This document shows, one piece after another, positions 14,653 through 24,544 of a stretch of 64,000 bases of DNA (the first letter of the stretch is position 1; every line of letters begins with the position of its first letter). The notes below the pieces were generated by a model. That model was not told where the DNA came from. It searched no databases and was given only the letters and a program-made list of their open reading frames with translations. Made by a program: the position numbers and the translations under genes. Where the stretch lies: NCBI RefSeq assembly GCF_039729145.1, contig NZ_CP155793.1, positions 62,001 through 126,000 of the forward strand. Direction: 5' to 3'. Origin of the DNA: Microbacterium sp. SY138 (GTDB taxonomy: Bacteria > Actinomycetota > Actinomycetes > Actinomycetales > Microbacteriaceae).

Positions 14653-17325
14653 TCAGCCGGCCGGGGTGAGCACCAGGGTGTTGACGGCCGCTGCCTTCAC
14701 GGCCTTCGTCGAGTACGCCCACGGCTTCTGGATGCCCGCTGCCCAGTCCGCCGTCTGATCCGTGTAGTGCTCGTTGTACGCGTGACCCGAGGCGCCGGTG
14801 AGATGATTCCAGGTCGAGGCGTCGAAGTCGGAGAGGTCGACGACCATGCGCATCGACGGCACGGTCGTGGTGGCGTACGAGACCCCGAGCTCCCATCCGG
14901 TCGCGTTCACCACCGAGGCCCCTCCGCTGACCGGGAAAGGTCCACGGTTGAAGAGTGCTTCGATCGGCGCGATGCCCGAGGAGCCGAGTGTCTCGCTGGT
15001 GAGGGTGATCGCGTGCAGGTCGCCCCAGTTCCAGCGTGAGACGGTCGTGCCCTGCAGAGCCGCGAGCTCGTCGTAGGCCTCTTCCGCCGACAGTGCCAGC
15101 ATCTGCTCCATCCCGTCGACGTCGATCTGCGCGTTGACCCAGAGCGGGTCGGAAGGATCGGCCAGCATGTCGGAGACGACGGTGAAGAGCCGACCTTGGC
15201 CGTCGATGGGGAGCGGCTGAGCGCGCTCGGCGAAGATGTTCTGCACCAGGTTCGACCACAGCACGTTCGCGTAGGCCGCAGCCGCCGACGATGCGGAGTT
15301 CTGCCCGTCCCACCCCTGCAGCAGTTCCACGGCCCCGGTCGGGCCTGCACCGGACACGTCGACGTCGGCCATGGCGGTCGCCAGCTGGGTGCCGATCCAC
15401 ATCTCGTTGTCCATCTGGATCTCGCGCATGTCGTCGGCGGTCAGCGGTGCGACGGCCGCGCGTCGCTCGATGAGGTGTGCGATCCGGGCGGCGCGGTAGC
15501 CGTAGTCCCAGTCGCGGGAGAGGAAGTAGGCGTAGTCGTCGGTGACGATCGCGTTGTTCGCGGTCACGATGTATCCCGAGGCCGGGTTGTACGAGACCGG
15601 CAGCTCCTCGAACGGGATGAACCCCGTCCAGTCGTAGCTGCTGTCCCACCCGGGCTGCGGCATCCATCCGTCGCCCGCGCCGCGGATCGGAAGACGGCCC
15701 GGGGTCTGGTAGCCGATGTTGCCCTCGGTGTCGGCGTAGATGAGGTTCTGTGCCGGCACGTCGAAGAGCGAGGCCGCGTAGCGGAAGTCGTCGAAGTCCT
15801 GCGCGGTGGAGAGCGCGAAGATGGCCGTCGCCGCCGTACCGGGATCGAGCGCGGTCCACCGCAGACTCACGGCGTACTCGGCATCGTCGGAACCGGGGGG
15901 TGCGGGCGTCGGAGCGATGGCTTCGGCGCCGAGGGCGGGTTCCGGGGCCCCCGCGATCGCCGTGAAGTCGTCGGTGAGTCCGGAGATGAGGGGCCCGTGG
16001 ACGGTCGAGCGGATGGTCAGCTCGATGTCGTCGCCGCCCGCGACCTTGATCGTCTCGGTGCTCTCCTCGAGAGGCACCAGTGCTCCGTCGCGCCAGTACT
16101 GGTCGCCCTCGACGCGCTCGATGTACAGGTCGGTGACATCGGTGGTGAGGTTCGTGAACCCCCAGGCGACCTTCTGGTTGTGGCCGATGACGATGCCGGG
16201 AAGGCCGGAGAACGAGAAGCCTCCCACGTCGAACGGGCACTCCTCGCTCACCGTCGAGCACTTCAACTGCACCTGGTACCAGACCGAGGGCAGCGAGGCC
16301 CCGAGGTGCGGATCGTTCGCGAGCAGGGGCATCCCGGTTTCGGTGAGGTCTCCGGAGACGACCCAGGAGTTCGAGCCGATGCCCTCGCCGACATCGCCGA
16401 CCAGCACACTCGCCGCTTCGATCACGCTCGAGGTCTCCTCCCATTCGACGGTCGTCGATGCCTGCTGCGCCTCGCCGTCGGTCTCGGAGGTGGTGTAGGC
16501 CGCAGGCTCCGCATCGGTGCCGAGTGCGGGAACGGTCGAGATCTTGGGCACGATCACGGGGTTCTCGTCGAACGGGTAGTCGGGATAGAGCTTCGCCAGC
16601 AGGTCACCGGTGGCCGCGTCCTCTGCCCCGTCCGCGCCTGTGCTCAGCTCTGCGGCCAGCAGCGAGCGTTCGGTCTCGTCCTCGATGTTGCCGCGCAGGT
16701 CCCAGGCCATGGCCTTGAGCCAGGCGACGGAATCCGCGGGTTCCCACGGCTCGGGAGCGTAGTCGGGGTTCTGCAGTCCGATCACGGCGTACTCGAGCGA
16801 CAGTTCGGCGCCGGAGCGCGAAGCCAGGTAGGCGTTCACGCCATCCGCATAGGCCTCGTAGTAGCCGCGCGTGGTGTCGTCCATCGCCTCGACCTCGGCC
16901 TCCGCGACCGTGCGCCATCCGAGCGTGCGGAGGAAGGCGTCGGTGCCGGCCTGCGACTCCCCGAACATCTCGGCGACGCGGCCGGCGGTCACATGGCGGC
17001 GGAAGTCCATCTCGAAGAACCGGTCCTGCGCGTGCACGAAGCCCTGCGCGTAGAACAGGTCGTCGGTCGAGTCGGCGGTGATCGTCGGGATACCGCGGTC
17101 GTCGCGCTGCACGGTGACCGCGGCCGCGAGCCCGTCGAGCTCGATCGATCCCTCGGTCTGCGGGAAGGAACGCTGGATGGTCCAGGTCACGAAGAACGCC
17201 GCAGCCACGGCGATCACCACGACGGCGGCCACGACGAGGAACGCGATGCGCCCGATGCGAACGCCCAGCGGGAGGCGGGAAGGGGCAGCGGACTCCTGCG
17301 AATCGGTCATCATCGTCGAGAACAC
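14653..17325 (-). CDS. Penicillin acylase family protein (Ntn hydrolase)
   Basis: Secreted or membrane-anchored N-terminal-nucleophile hydrolase of 890 residues, the usual size of a penicillin/acyl-homoserine-lactone acylase precursor. A transmembrane or signal segment (FLVVAAVVVIAVAAAFFVTWTI) is at about residues 28-50. The alpha chain begins with VTVQRDDRGIPTITADSTDDLFYAQGF. The autocatalytic site is in EGIGSNSWVVSGDLTETG: the Ser before NSW (GSNSWVVSG) would become the beta-chain N-terminus. Later family text is PLLANDPHLG and VIGHNQKVAWGFTN. The start could be GTG 17325 or either of the ATGs five codons inside. Likely role is hydrolysis of amide-linked acyl groups outside the cell; the substrate is unknown. 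Confidence 0.9.
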   Translation of the reverse strand: MFSTMMTDSQESAAPSRLPLGVRIGRIAFLVVAAVVVIAVAAAFFVTWTIQRSFPQTEGSIELDGLAAAVTVQRDDRGIPTITADSTDDLFYAQGFVHAQDRFFEMDFRRHVTAGRVAEMFGESQAGTDAFLRTLGWRTVAEAEVEAMDDTTRGYYEAYADGVNAYLASRSGAELSLEYAVIGLQNPDYAPEPWEPADSVAWLKAMAWDLRGNIEDETERSLLAAELSTGADGAEDAATGDLLAKLYPDYPFDENPVIVPKISTVPALGTDAEPAAYTTSETDGEAQQASTTVEWEETSSVIEAASVLVGDVGEGIGSNSWVVSGDLTETGMPLLANDPHLGASLPSVWYQVQLKCSTVSEECPFDVGGFSFSGLPGIVIGHNQKVAWGFTNLTTDVTDLYIERVEGDQYWRDGALVPLEESTETIKVAGGDDIELTIRSTVHGPLISGLTDDFTAIAGAPEPALGAEAIAPTPAPPGSDDAEYAVSLRWTALDPGTAATAIFALSTAQDFDDFRYAASLFDVPAQNLIYADTEGNIGYQTPGRLPIRGAGDGWMPQPGWDSSYDWTGFIPFEELPVSYNPASGYIVTANNAIVTDDYAYFLSRDWDYGYRAARIAHLIERRAAVAPLTADDMREIQMDNEMWIGTQLATAMADVDVSGAGPTGAVELLQGWDGQNSASSAAAAYANVLWSNLVQNIFAERAQPLPIDGQGRLFTVVSDMLADPSDPLWVNAQIDVDGMEQMLALSAEEAYDELAALQGTTVSRWNWGDLHAITLTSETLGSSGIAPIEALFNRGPFPVSGGASVVNATGWELGVSYATTTVPSMRMVVDLSDFDASTWNHLTGASGHAYNEHYTDQTADWAAGIQKPWAYSTKAVKAAAVNTLVLTPAG

Positions 17326-17447
17326 TTTCGGGTAGAAAGGTGGAACTCAGTTCCACCGAGCCCCAGCGCGCGTTTCAGGGCCGCGCCTTCGCATCATATC
17401 CGCACCGGCGCTCGCCACGAGGCGTTCCACGACGAGCACCGGGTCGA

Positions 17448-19283
17448 TCATCCGATCAGGCTCGGCTGCAGATCGCGCAGGGTGCGCCGATGTGTCATCC
17501 GCGTCACCCCGATCATCGCGAACAGCAGCGCGCCGACGAGCCACACGCCGAGCACGGCCAGATCCCCGCCGGCACGCGCGAAGTCGCCGCCGTACATCAG
17601 CTGTCGCATCGCATCGACGACGTAACCCAGCGGCAGCACGTGATGCAGGGCGGCGAGGGGAGCGGGCAGCGTCTGCCACGGGAACGTGCCGCCCGCGGTG
17701 ACCAGTTGCAGCACCATAAGAACCAGGCCGAGGAACTGCCCGACCGATCCGAGCCAGACGTTCAGGGCGAGGATGATCGCCGCGAAGGTCGCCGACGCGA
17801 AGACCATGATGCCGAGCGTGCCGAGCGGATGGTCGAAGGTGAAGCCGAGCGTGATGGCGAGGATGCCCATCAACCCGAGCATCTGCACGGCACCGAGCAT
17901 CGCCGGGGTCAGCCAGCCGGCCAGCGTGATGCGGATGGGGGAGTGCAGTGCGGTGATGGCGCGCCGGGAGATGGGCTTCACGATCAGGAAGAGGGCGTAG
18001 ATGCCGATCCAGGCGGAGAGCGCGGCGAAGAAGGGGGCGAGTCCGGCACCGTAGTCCTCGGCGGAGGCGACCTTGTCGCTCGACACCTTGACCGGGTCGG
18101 CGATCGTGTCGGCCTGAAGCGAGCGCAGGTCGGGGGTGGAGGCGGGAATCGCGTCGACGCCCTGGGACAGTCCGTCGCGCAGCTCGGCCGTGCCGGAGGC
18201 GAGCGTGGCGAGTCCGTCGCGCAACTGAGAGGCACCGTCGTTCGCGGCGGAGGCACCCGTGGCGACCGCGCCGGCACCGGTGGCGAGTTCCGAGGCGCCC
18301 GAGGCGAGGGAGGCGGCACCGGCGGCGAGCTGGTCGACCTTGCCGACCGCGGCCTGCACCTGAGTGTTCCCCTCCTGCAGGCGAGCGCCGAGCGGATCGA
18401 GCGTGGCGAGCACCTGGTCGATCTCGTCGGGCGTGAGGCCCTGCTGCGTCAGGGCGTTCGCGATGTCGGTGCGCACCTGCGGCAGGGCGTTCGCGGCCTG
18501 CTGCACCGCGGCTCCTGCCCGGTCGGCGACATCGGCGAGCTGACGGTTGCCCGCGCTCACCTGTTGCGCGCCGTTCGCGAGGCTCTGCGCCCCCGTGGCC
18601 AGTTGCGCCGTTCCGTCGGCGAGCTTCGCGGTGCCTTCGGCGAGCGTGGAGCTGCCGGAAGCGGCGGTGCCGGCGCCGTCGGTGAGCTGCGTGGCGCCGT
18701 CCGTCGCCGTGATCAGCTTGTCGCGCACGTCGCTGAGGCCGGTGAGCAGGCGCTCTGCGGCCTGGCTGCCGACCATCTGGGCGACCGAGCTGCGGATCTT
18801 CTCCACGGCCTGCGTGCCCATCGATGAAGCGAGGTAGTTGTTCGCGTCGTTGGTCTCGAGGTCGATGCGCGCCTGGTGCGGGTCGCTTCCCGCGGCTGAG
18901 GTGAGGGCGGAGGAGAAGTCGGCCGGGATCGTCACGGTGAAGTCCACAGTGCCGTGTTTCAGGGCTTCGGAGGCTTCGTCGGCCGACATCAGCTGCCAGT
19001 CGAAGGCGTTGCCCTTGATGAGGTTCTCGGCCACGTCCTCGCCGTAGTTCACGGTCTCACCGGTCGCGGGTTCGGTGCCGGTGGTGGGCGCGGGGGCGCC
19101 TTCGTCGTCGACCACGAGCGCGACAGGGACCTCGGGGAACTTCGCGTACGGATCCTGGTTCGCCCAGAGGTAGAGACCGCCGTAGAGGATCGGGACGCAG
19201 ATCAACGCGACCAGGGCGATGATGCCCATACGGCTCGCGGTGAGTCGCCGCAGCTCGGCGGCGATCATGGCGGGAACCTTCAT
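17448..19283 (-). CDS. YhgE/Pip-domain ABC-2-like membrane protein
   Basis: Membrane protein of 611 residues with one N-terminal helix (about 20-40) and a long extracytoplasmic region. That region is built from repeated short heptad-like units such as LAEGTAKLADGTAQLATGA. Five helices follow in the last 200 residues. This is the layout of YhgE/phage-infection-protein family permeases, related to ABC-2 exporters. The start overlaps the stop of the ATPase-like gene, which itself overlaps the TetR gene, so the three form one operon. By analogy the protein exports or rearranges a surface compound, or confers resistance; the substrate is unknown. The ATPase-like partner is degenerate, which matters for how this permease could be energised. 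Confidence 0.87.
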   Translation of the reverse strand: MKVPAMIAAELRRLTASRMGIIALVALICVPILYGGLYLWANQDPYAKFPEVPVALVVDDEGAPAPTTGTEPATGETVNYGEDVAENLIKGNAFDWQLMSADEASEALKHGTVDFTVTIPADFSSALTSAAGSDPHQARIDLETNDANNYLASSMGTQAVEKIRSSVAQMVGSQAAERLLTGLSDVRDKLITATDGATQLTDGAGTAASGSSTLAEGTAKLADGTAQLATGAQSLANGAQQVSAGNRQLADVADRAGAAVQQAANALPQVRTDIANALTQQGLTPDEIDQVLATLDPLGARLQEGNTQVQAAVGKVDQLAAGAASLASGASELATGAGAVATGASAANDGASQLRDGLATLASGTAELRDGLSQGVDAIPASTPDLRSLQADTIADPVKVSSDKVASAEDYGAGLAPFFAALSAWIGIYALFLIVKPISRRAITALHSPIRITLAGWLTPAMLGAVQMLGLMGILAITLGFTFDHPLGTLGIMVFASATFAAIILALNVWLGSVGQFLGLVLMVLQLVTAGGTFPWQTLPAPLAALHHVLPLGYVVDAMRQLMYGGDFARAGGDLAVLGVWLVGALLFAMIGVTRMTHRRTLRDLQPSLIG

Positions 19284-19984
19284 CGCGCATCTCCGTTCTC
19301 ACTCGTGGCGGGTGTCTCGTCGGCGGCGGGAGACGCGGGCTCGTCGATCGCGAGCGGTTCGACAGGCCCGGAGGCGTTGATCGCGTCGAACTCCTGCATC
19401 CGCTCCAGGGCGATGGCTGCCGAGCCTCCGATGATCACGAGCATCGCGTAGCCGCGGTCCGCGAATTCGCCCGCGATGCGCCACCAGCCGTCGGGGCTTC
19501 CTCCGTGGCGGTCGGGCGACACGAGCACGATGCCCTCGACCCCGGATCGGAGCACCGCGAGTTCACACAGGATGCGCACGCGTGCGGCGGGATCGATGGA
19601 GCCGAACGGCACGCCGGCCAGCTCGGTGTAGCCGAGCCGCGCGAGCCAGCGTCGTGCGTGCAGCGGAGTGGCGCCGAGTCCGGCGAACATGAGCTCTTCC
19701 TCCACGACACCGACGAGGGCGACGTCGGGGTGCGGGTCGCTGACGGCGGGGGCGTCGACCAGAGCCACGCGACGACGCAGTGCCTTCGGATCGTCGGCGG
19801 CGTCGATGCTCACGTGGCCGGTGTCGGGGCGCATGCGACCGCTCGCGATGAGTCCGAGCACCGTCGGTCGCTGCTCCGTCTCGGCCAGGGCGAAGCGCAC
19901 CGAGCCGGTGTGGAACTCGAGCGAGATCGCCGGGAGTGCTTGGCCGTTGCGGCCCTTGCTCACGTCGTGCAGAGAGATTCTCAT
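19280..19984 (-). CDS. Degenerate ABC-ATPase-like protein
   Basis: 234-residue protein that aligns in layout with an ABC ATPase: MRISLHDVSKGRNGQALPAIS, then a Walker-A position, GLIASGRMRPDTGHVSIDA, RRRVALVDAP, and a late strand GIVLVSPDRHGG. The Walker A GxxGxGK[ST] is replaced by ALAETEQRPTVLG, without Gly-Lys. The Walker B LLLDEP equivalent reads VLVSPD. A recognisable LSGGQ signature is also absent (FGSIDPAARVRI occupies its place). It therefore probably cannot hydrolyse ATP by itself. It overlaps both neighbours by four bases in the TetR-ATPase-YhgE operon. It may be a structural or regulatory subunit of the YhgE permease. Confidence 0.7.
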   Translation of the reverse strand: MRISLHDVSKGRNGQALPAISLEFHTGSVRFALAETEQRPTVLGLIASGRMRPDTGHVSIDAADDPKALRRRVALVDAPAVSDPHPDVALVGVVEEELMFAGLGATPLHARRWLARLGYTELAGVPFGSIDPAARVRILCELAVLRSGVEGIVLVSPDRHGGSPDGWWRIAGEFADRGYAMLVIIGGSAAIALERMQEFDAINASGPVEPLAIDEPASPAADETPATSENGDAR

Positions 19985-20634
19985 GCCCGGTCCTCCGGGG
20001 TGTTCGGGGGTTCCGTCGGGGCTGCCGCGGATGTGGCGAGGTCGGGGTGCGATGCGAGCAGGTCGTCCGCTTCGCGCCAGGAGAGTCCGGCGATGCTCAG
20101 CACCGTCCGCACGGCGAGGTCGGCGGCCCCCGAGCTGGCCGCATCCGTGCGGGAGATGACCGTGCGCGCCATCTCTTCGATGAGGCGAGCGAGGGTGGGG
20201 GCGGCGAGGTCGGTGCGGAAGCTGCCGTCGTCCTGTCCCCGGCGCACGAGCGCTGCCACAGTGCGGCGCAGGGGAGCGAGCGCGGTGGCGGTGTGTTCGA
20301 CGTGCGTCTCATCGAGGGCGAGGGCGGCGGCCACCTGCACGTGCGCGGCTTCGTGCCAGAGGTGGGCGGCGAGGCGGGCGAGGGCGAGGCGGGCGTCGGT
20401 GTCGTCGATCGAGGCGGCGATGGCGTTGAACCGCTGCGCGCCGCTGGAGATGAGTTCGCGGATGAGGGCGTCGCGATCGTCGAAGTGTCCGTACAGGGTG
20501 CGTCGCGAGAGCCCGGCGCTGCGCGCGATGACGTCGACGGAGGCGTGCGGGTGCAGCGCCAGGGTCGCGCGGGCGGCGGAGAGGATGCCGGCGCGATTCT
20601 CGACGGCGTCGCGACGAGGTGCACGGGTGGTCAT
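19981..20634 (-). CDS. TetR-family transcriptional regulator
   Basis: 217-residue repressor. The N-terminal helix-turn-helix spans about residues 14-55 (ENRAGILSAARATLALHPHASVDVIARSAGLSRRTLYGHFDDRDALI); the rest is an all-alpha ligand-binding domain. Start ATG 20634 has a TATCGT box six bases upstream, so the mRNA is probably leaderless. A 16-bp inverted repeat overlaps the expected -35 region. It is the first gene of the operon with the degenerate ATPase and YhgE protein, so it most likely represses that operon and responds to a toxic compound or envelope stress signal. Confidence 0.92.
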   Translation of the reverse strand: MTTRAPRRDAVENRAGILSAARATLALHPHASVDVIARSAGLSRRTLYGHFDDRDALIRELISSGAQRFNAIAASIDDTDARLALARLAAHLWHEAAHVQVAAALALDETHVEHTATALAPLRRTVAALVRRGQDDGSFRTDLAAPTLARLIEEMARTVISRTDAASSGAADLAVRTVLSIAGLSWREADDLLASHPDLATSAAAPTEPPNTPEDRA

Positions 20635-20640
20635 GAGTTC

Positions 20641-20669
20641 ACGATAGGGATCATGCACATGAATGTGCA
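20641..20669 (-). promoter_or_regulatory. tetR operon promoter with TetR-like operator
   Basis: On the minus strand TATCGT (20646-20641) lies six bases before the ATG, and TTGCAC (20670-20665) lies 18 bases further upstream as a -35. The inverted repeat TGCACAT-GA-ATGTGCA at 20654-20669, with 7-bp perfect arms, covers the -35 and spacer. This is the expected position for autorepression. Confidence 0.6.
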
Positions 20670-20865
20670 AGGTATGGCGTGCGGATTCGTGGAGAGCGCC
20701 CAGGCAGGCGTACAGCGCTGATCGAGGACTGCTGTGTTATGTTACGCGTTGCGCGCTGGCGCGCACGGGGGATCGCACCGGTTCCGGACACGGGGGTTGT
20801 TCGGTTCGCGCGTGCCGACCGTTTCGAGTGGTGGGGGACCCGCTGTGGTCGAGGGAGGGTGTGAT

Positions 20866-21534
20866 TTGGCAGGCATCGATGTGGCGCTCGAGCGCAGGAC
20901 GATGAGCGAGGACGTCTATCGGCGGTTGCGAGATGCGATCGTGGACGGTGAGTTGCGACCGGGGGAACGCCTTCGCGACACCGAGCTGGCGGAAGATCTG
21001 GGCACCTCCAAGACGCCCGTGCGTCATGCGCTGGCGCGACTGGCCGAGCAGGGTCTCGTCGAGATGCAGCGAAATCGCTTCACGCGCGTGGCGCCGCTCG
21101 ACCTGGACCGGATCCGCGACGCGATCGCGCTGTTCGGCGACATCTGGATCGGATCGGTGCGGCATGCGATGCCGCTCGTCCGACAGGATGACGTCAGCTA
21201 CCTCGTCGACCTGACGGAGGACATGTCCGACGCGGCGGTCGAGCGCGACGTCCTGGCCTACGGCGTGGCTCTGCGTGCCATCGCCATCGGCTTCGCTCGT
21301 CTCGAGGGCAATGCCACGCGGGCGTCCGTGATCGAGCTGCTCGGGCCGCAGATCCGGCGCTTCACGCAGCATGCCGCCGGCTGGTTCGATTGGGCCGCGA
21401 GCGAGCGATCCACCCTCGAGATCAGGGACGCCATCGTCTGCCGAGATGCGACGCAGGTGCGCGCGGCCCTCGTGACCCTGTCCGACGAGGTGCTTCCCGG
21501 CATCATCGACCGGACGGAGGTCGGAGACCGCTGA
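20866..21534 (+). CDS. GntR-family transcriptional regulator (FadR-like)
   Basis: 222-residue regulator. The N-terminal winged helix-turn-helix is MSEDVYRRLRDAIVDGELRPGERLRDTELAEDLGTSKTPVRHALARLAEQGLVEM, typical of GntR; an all-alpha FCD-like effector domain follows. The TTG start is chosen because GAGGGAGGGT lies about six bases upstream; in-frame GTG 20881 or ATG 20902 are alternatives that still retain the DNA-binding domain. The gene stands alone, with a GntR-type start region of about 200 bp upstream shared divergently with tetR. FCD members usually sense small carboxylates or amino acids; the effector here is unknown. Confidence 0.88.
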   Translation: MAGIDVALERRTMSEDVYRRLRDAIVDGELRPGERLRDTELAEDLGTSKTPVRHALARLAEQGLVEMQRNRFTRVAPLDLDRIRDAIALFGDIWIGSVRHAMPLVRQDDVSYLVDLTEDMSDAAVERDVLAYGVALRAIAIGFARLEGNATRASVIELLGPQIRRFTQHAAGWFDWAASERSTLEIRDAIVCRDATQVRAALVTLSDEVLPGIIDRTEVGDR

Positions 21535-21556
21535 GGCAGGACGGGGACCGAATACA

Positions 21557-21590
21557 CGATGCGCCGACATCCGAGGGTGCCGGCGCATCG
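21557..21590. terminator. Bidirectional hairpin between gntR-type gene and argG
   Basis: CGATGCGCCG at 21557-21566 pairs perfectly with CGGCGCATCG at 21581-21590 around a 14-nt loop. It sits between the convergent 3' ends of the GntR gene and argG. Confidence 0.6.
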
Positions 21591-21605
21591 GTGTCGGTCG
21601 ATATG

Positions 21606-23105
<1,500 letters not shown>

Positions 23106-23522
23106 TCAGGCGACGAGCACTTCGACCCGCAACGCGGCATACGTGCCCAGGGCGCGGCGGTCGCACGTGAGGAGCGGGACGGCCGCATCGCGTGCGGCCA
23201 GGCCGACGAGCCCGTCGTAGACGGATCCTCCGGCTATACCGGCGTTGGCGAAGGTCGTGAGCGCAGCCTTCGCTGATGCAGGCGAGAGCGGTGCGAAGGC
23301 GGGAAAGGATCGCTCGATGATCTCGCGCGCACGGCCGGGGCTGACGCGCGCCGCACCCGGCATACGCGTCAGTACCGAGTAGGTCTCGATCGCCGCGTGA
23401 CCGGCGAGCCCGATGACACGGTCGTGCGTGAGTTCGAGGACGCGTTCGTGCGCGGGATTCCTGTCGTGGACCAGTGCGATCGCGGCGCTGGTGTCGAGGA
23501 GGAGGTCAGCGCTGATCGGCAA
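23106..23522 (-). CDS. VapC-type PIN-domain toxin
   Basis: PIN-domain ribonuclease of 138 residues, the usual VapC size. First acidic residue is in LLLDTSAAIALVHD near the N-terminus; a conserved Glu is in AAIETYSVLTRMP; later acids are in SVYDGLVGLAARD and LLTCDRRALGTY. These are the expected four-acid Mg2+ site, so it is probably active against tRNA or other RNA. The TTG start is chosen because GGGAG lies seven bases upstream and the first beta strand begins right after it. The start lies inside the 3' end of the antitoxin gene (17-bp overlap), as in most toxin-antitoxin pairs. Confidence 0.88.
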   Translation of the reverse strand: MPISADLLLDTSAAIALVHDRNPAHERVLELTHDRVIGLAGHAAIETYSVLTRMPGAARVSPGRAREIIERSFPAFAPLSPASAKAALTTFANAGIAGGSVYDGLVGLAARDAAVPLLTCDRRALGTYAALRVEVLVA

Positions 23523-23736
23523 GTCGCAGCTCCCGGATGTGATCCGCGGTGAGGGTGGGGCCGCCCGTGATGATGAGACGTCCATCCTTCTCGGTGAGGT
23601 TGTCCGGGGCATCGATCTCGATCCGGATGCCGTTGCCGTCGAGGATGAGATCGACCGGACCCGGGATCAGTCCGACGCGCTCGCGCAGCGCGGCCGGGAT
23701 GACGATCCGCCCTGCCTTGTCCATGGTCGCTCTCAT
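23506..23736 (-). CDS. AbrB/MazE-type antitoxin
   Basis: 76-residue protein with an AbrB-like swapped-hairpin DNA-binding domain: MDKAGRIVIPAALRERVGL is the classic pattern (x-x-x-G-R-I-V-I-P-xx-R). A C-terminal tail follows that would wrap the toxin. Start ATG 23736 fits a TATCGT -10-like box exactly six bases upstream; a second ATG four codons in is possible. The gene precedes and overlaps the VapC-type gene, and the complex probably represses its own promoter. Confidence 0.88.
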   Translation of the reverse strand: MRATMDKAGRIVIPAALRERVGLIPGPVDLILDGNGIRIEIDAPDNLTEKDGRLIITGGPTLTADHIRELRLADQR

Positions 23737-23742
23737 GCCATG

Positions 23743-23760
23743 ACGATACCATTTGAATGG
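23743..23760 (-). promoter_or_regulatory. Antitoxin promoter with short inverted repeat
   Basis: TATCGT (minus strand, 23748-23743) is six bases before the antitoxin ATG. Immediately upstream, CCATT-TG-AATGG (23749-23760) is an inverted repeat with 5-bp arms, a candidate autoregulatory site for the toxin-antitoxin complex. Confidence 0.5.
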
Positions 23761-23808
23761 CACGAACGGAACGCGTCGTATCGGCGGTGCGTGCGCGGGG
23801 CCGGCCGA

Positions 23809-23814
23809 TACATT
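23809..23814 (+). promoter_or_regulatory. Putative -10 box of the 23821 gene (leaderless)
   Basis: TACATT followed by exactly six bases and the ATG at 23821; no Shine-Dalgarno. Confidence 0.45.
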
Positions 23815-23820
23815 GCTCTG

Positions 23821-24504
23821 ATGCAGAGATCAGCCTCGCGCAGAATGTGGTGGTTCATCGCGGGAGGCGTGATTCTCGCTGTGCTTCTCGTCGTGGCGTT
23901 CCAGGCCTTCCGCGGATCGACACTCGCGCGGCAGGACATGGCCGCACATCTGACGTTCCCCGCGACGTATCAAGGCTTCCAGGAGGCCTCGGAAACCGCC
24001 GCGTTCATTCTCAACGAAGACGGCACCGCCGAGGTGTCGGCGTTGATGCTCGGGTCCGGGGAGCGGAAGCTCGATGACGGACGCGTGTGTCTCGACGGCG
24101 ACGTGATCCCGGTTACGGGGAAGGCGAGCTGGCGGACGGACGATGCAGGCGGGGTCGTCATCGAGGCTGGCGAACGGCTGACGCGCTTCAGCCAGGACGA
24201 TCCGCTGAACGGAGAGGCCCCCAGCGTCGAGACGATCAGGACCTGGAAGGCGACGGCGGTCACGGAGCCCGTGAACGCGCCGAGAGTCGACGACGACCAG
24301 AAGAGAGCGAATGCCGGGACGCGCAGCACCTCCATCGGTCTGTCGTGCATCGCCGCCTCGCTCCCGTTCTCGTCATCCTATGCGTCCGCGGTACGGGTGC
24401 CGTGCGAAAACGGAGGAGCATCGACCGCGACTCGGAGCGTCGTGAGGCGGCGCGCCGATGGGGGCGCGACACGTCTCCGTTTTGGCCGGGGCCGTGCCGG
24501 GTGA
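23821..24504 (+). CDS. Membrane-anchored protein of unknown function
   Basis: 227 residues from an ATG with a TACATT box six bases upstream. One N-terminal transmembrane anchor (WWFIAGGVILAVLLVVAFQAF, about residues 10-30) precedes an extracytoplasmic domain. Residues about 45-140 look like a real fold: TFPATYQGFQEASETAAF, AEVSALMLGSGE, GKASWRTDDAGGVVIEAGERL. The last 75-85 residues are Arg/Ser/Ala-rich and look like translation of non-coding DNA. That stretch overlaps an antisense MFS-like fragment at 24207-24350, so the 3' end may have been replaced by a rearrangement. No family recognised. Confidence 0.55.
   Translation: MQRSASRRMWWFIAGGVILAVLLVVAFQAFRGSTLARQDMAAHLTFPATYQGFQEASETAAFILNEDGTAEVSALMLGSGERKLDDGRVCLDGDVIPVTGKASWRTDDAGGVVIEAGERLTRFSQDDPLNGEAPSVETIRTWKATAVTEPVNAPRVDDDQKRANAGTRSTSIGLSCIAASLPFSSSYASAVRVPCENGGASTATRSVVRRRADGGATRLRFGRGRAG
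24207..24350 (-). pseudogene. Remnant of an MFS transporter N-terminus
   Basis: Reading the minus strand from ATG 24350 gives MHDRPMEVLRVPAFALFW, then SSSTLGAFTGSVTAVAFQVL and IVSTLGASPF. That is the pattern of the first helix of MFS_3-type exporters (xFRxLFxSxxxSxFGxxVTxxALPLLxxxxLGASPF). After residue 48 the similarity stops, and the frame continues only as antisense of the 23821 gene. The fragment is too short for function. It may be the relic of a deleted transporter whose breakpoint created the odd tail of the overlapping gene. Moderate confidence, from pattern recognition only. Confidence 0.4.
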
Positions 24505-24544
24505 GGCGCGATGAAGTGGGAGAGTAGGCGCACGGAGGTCGGAC

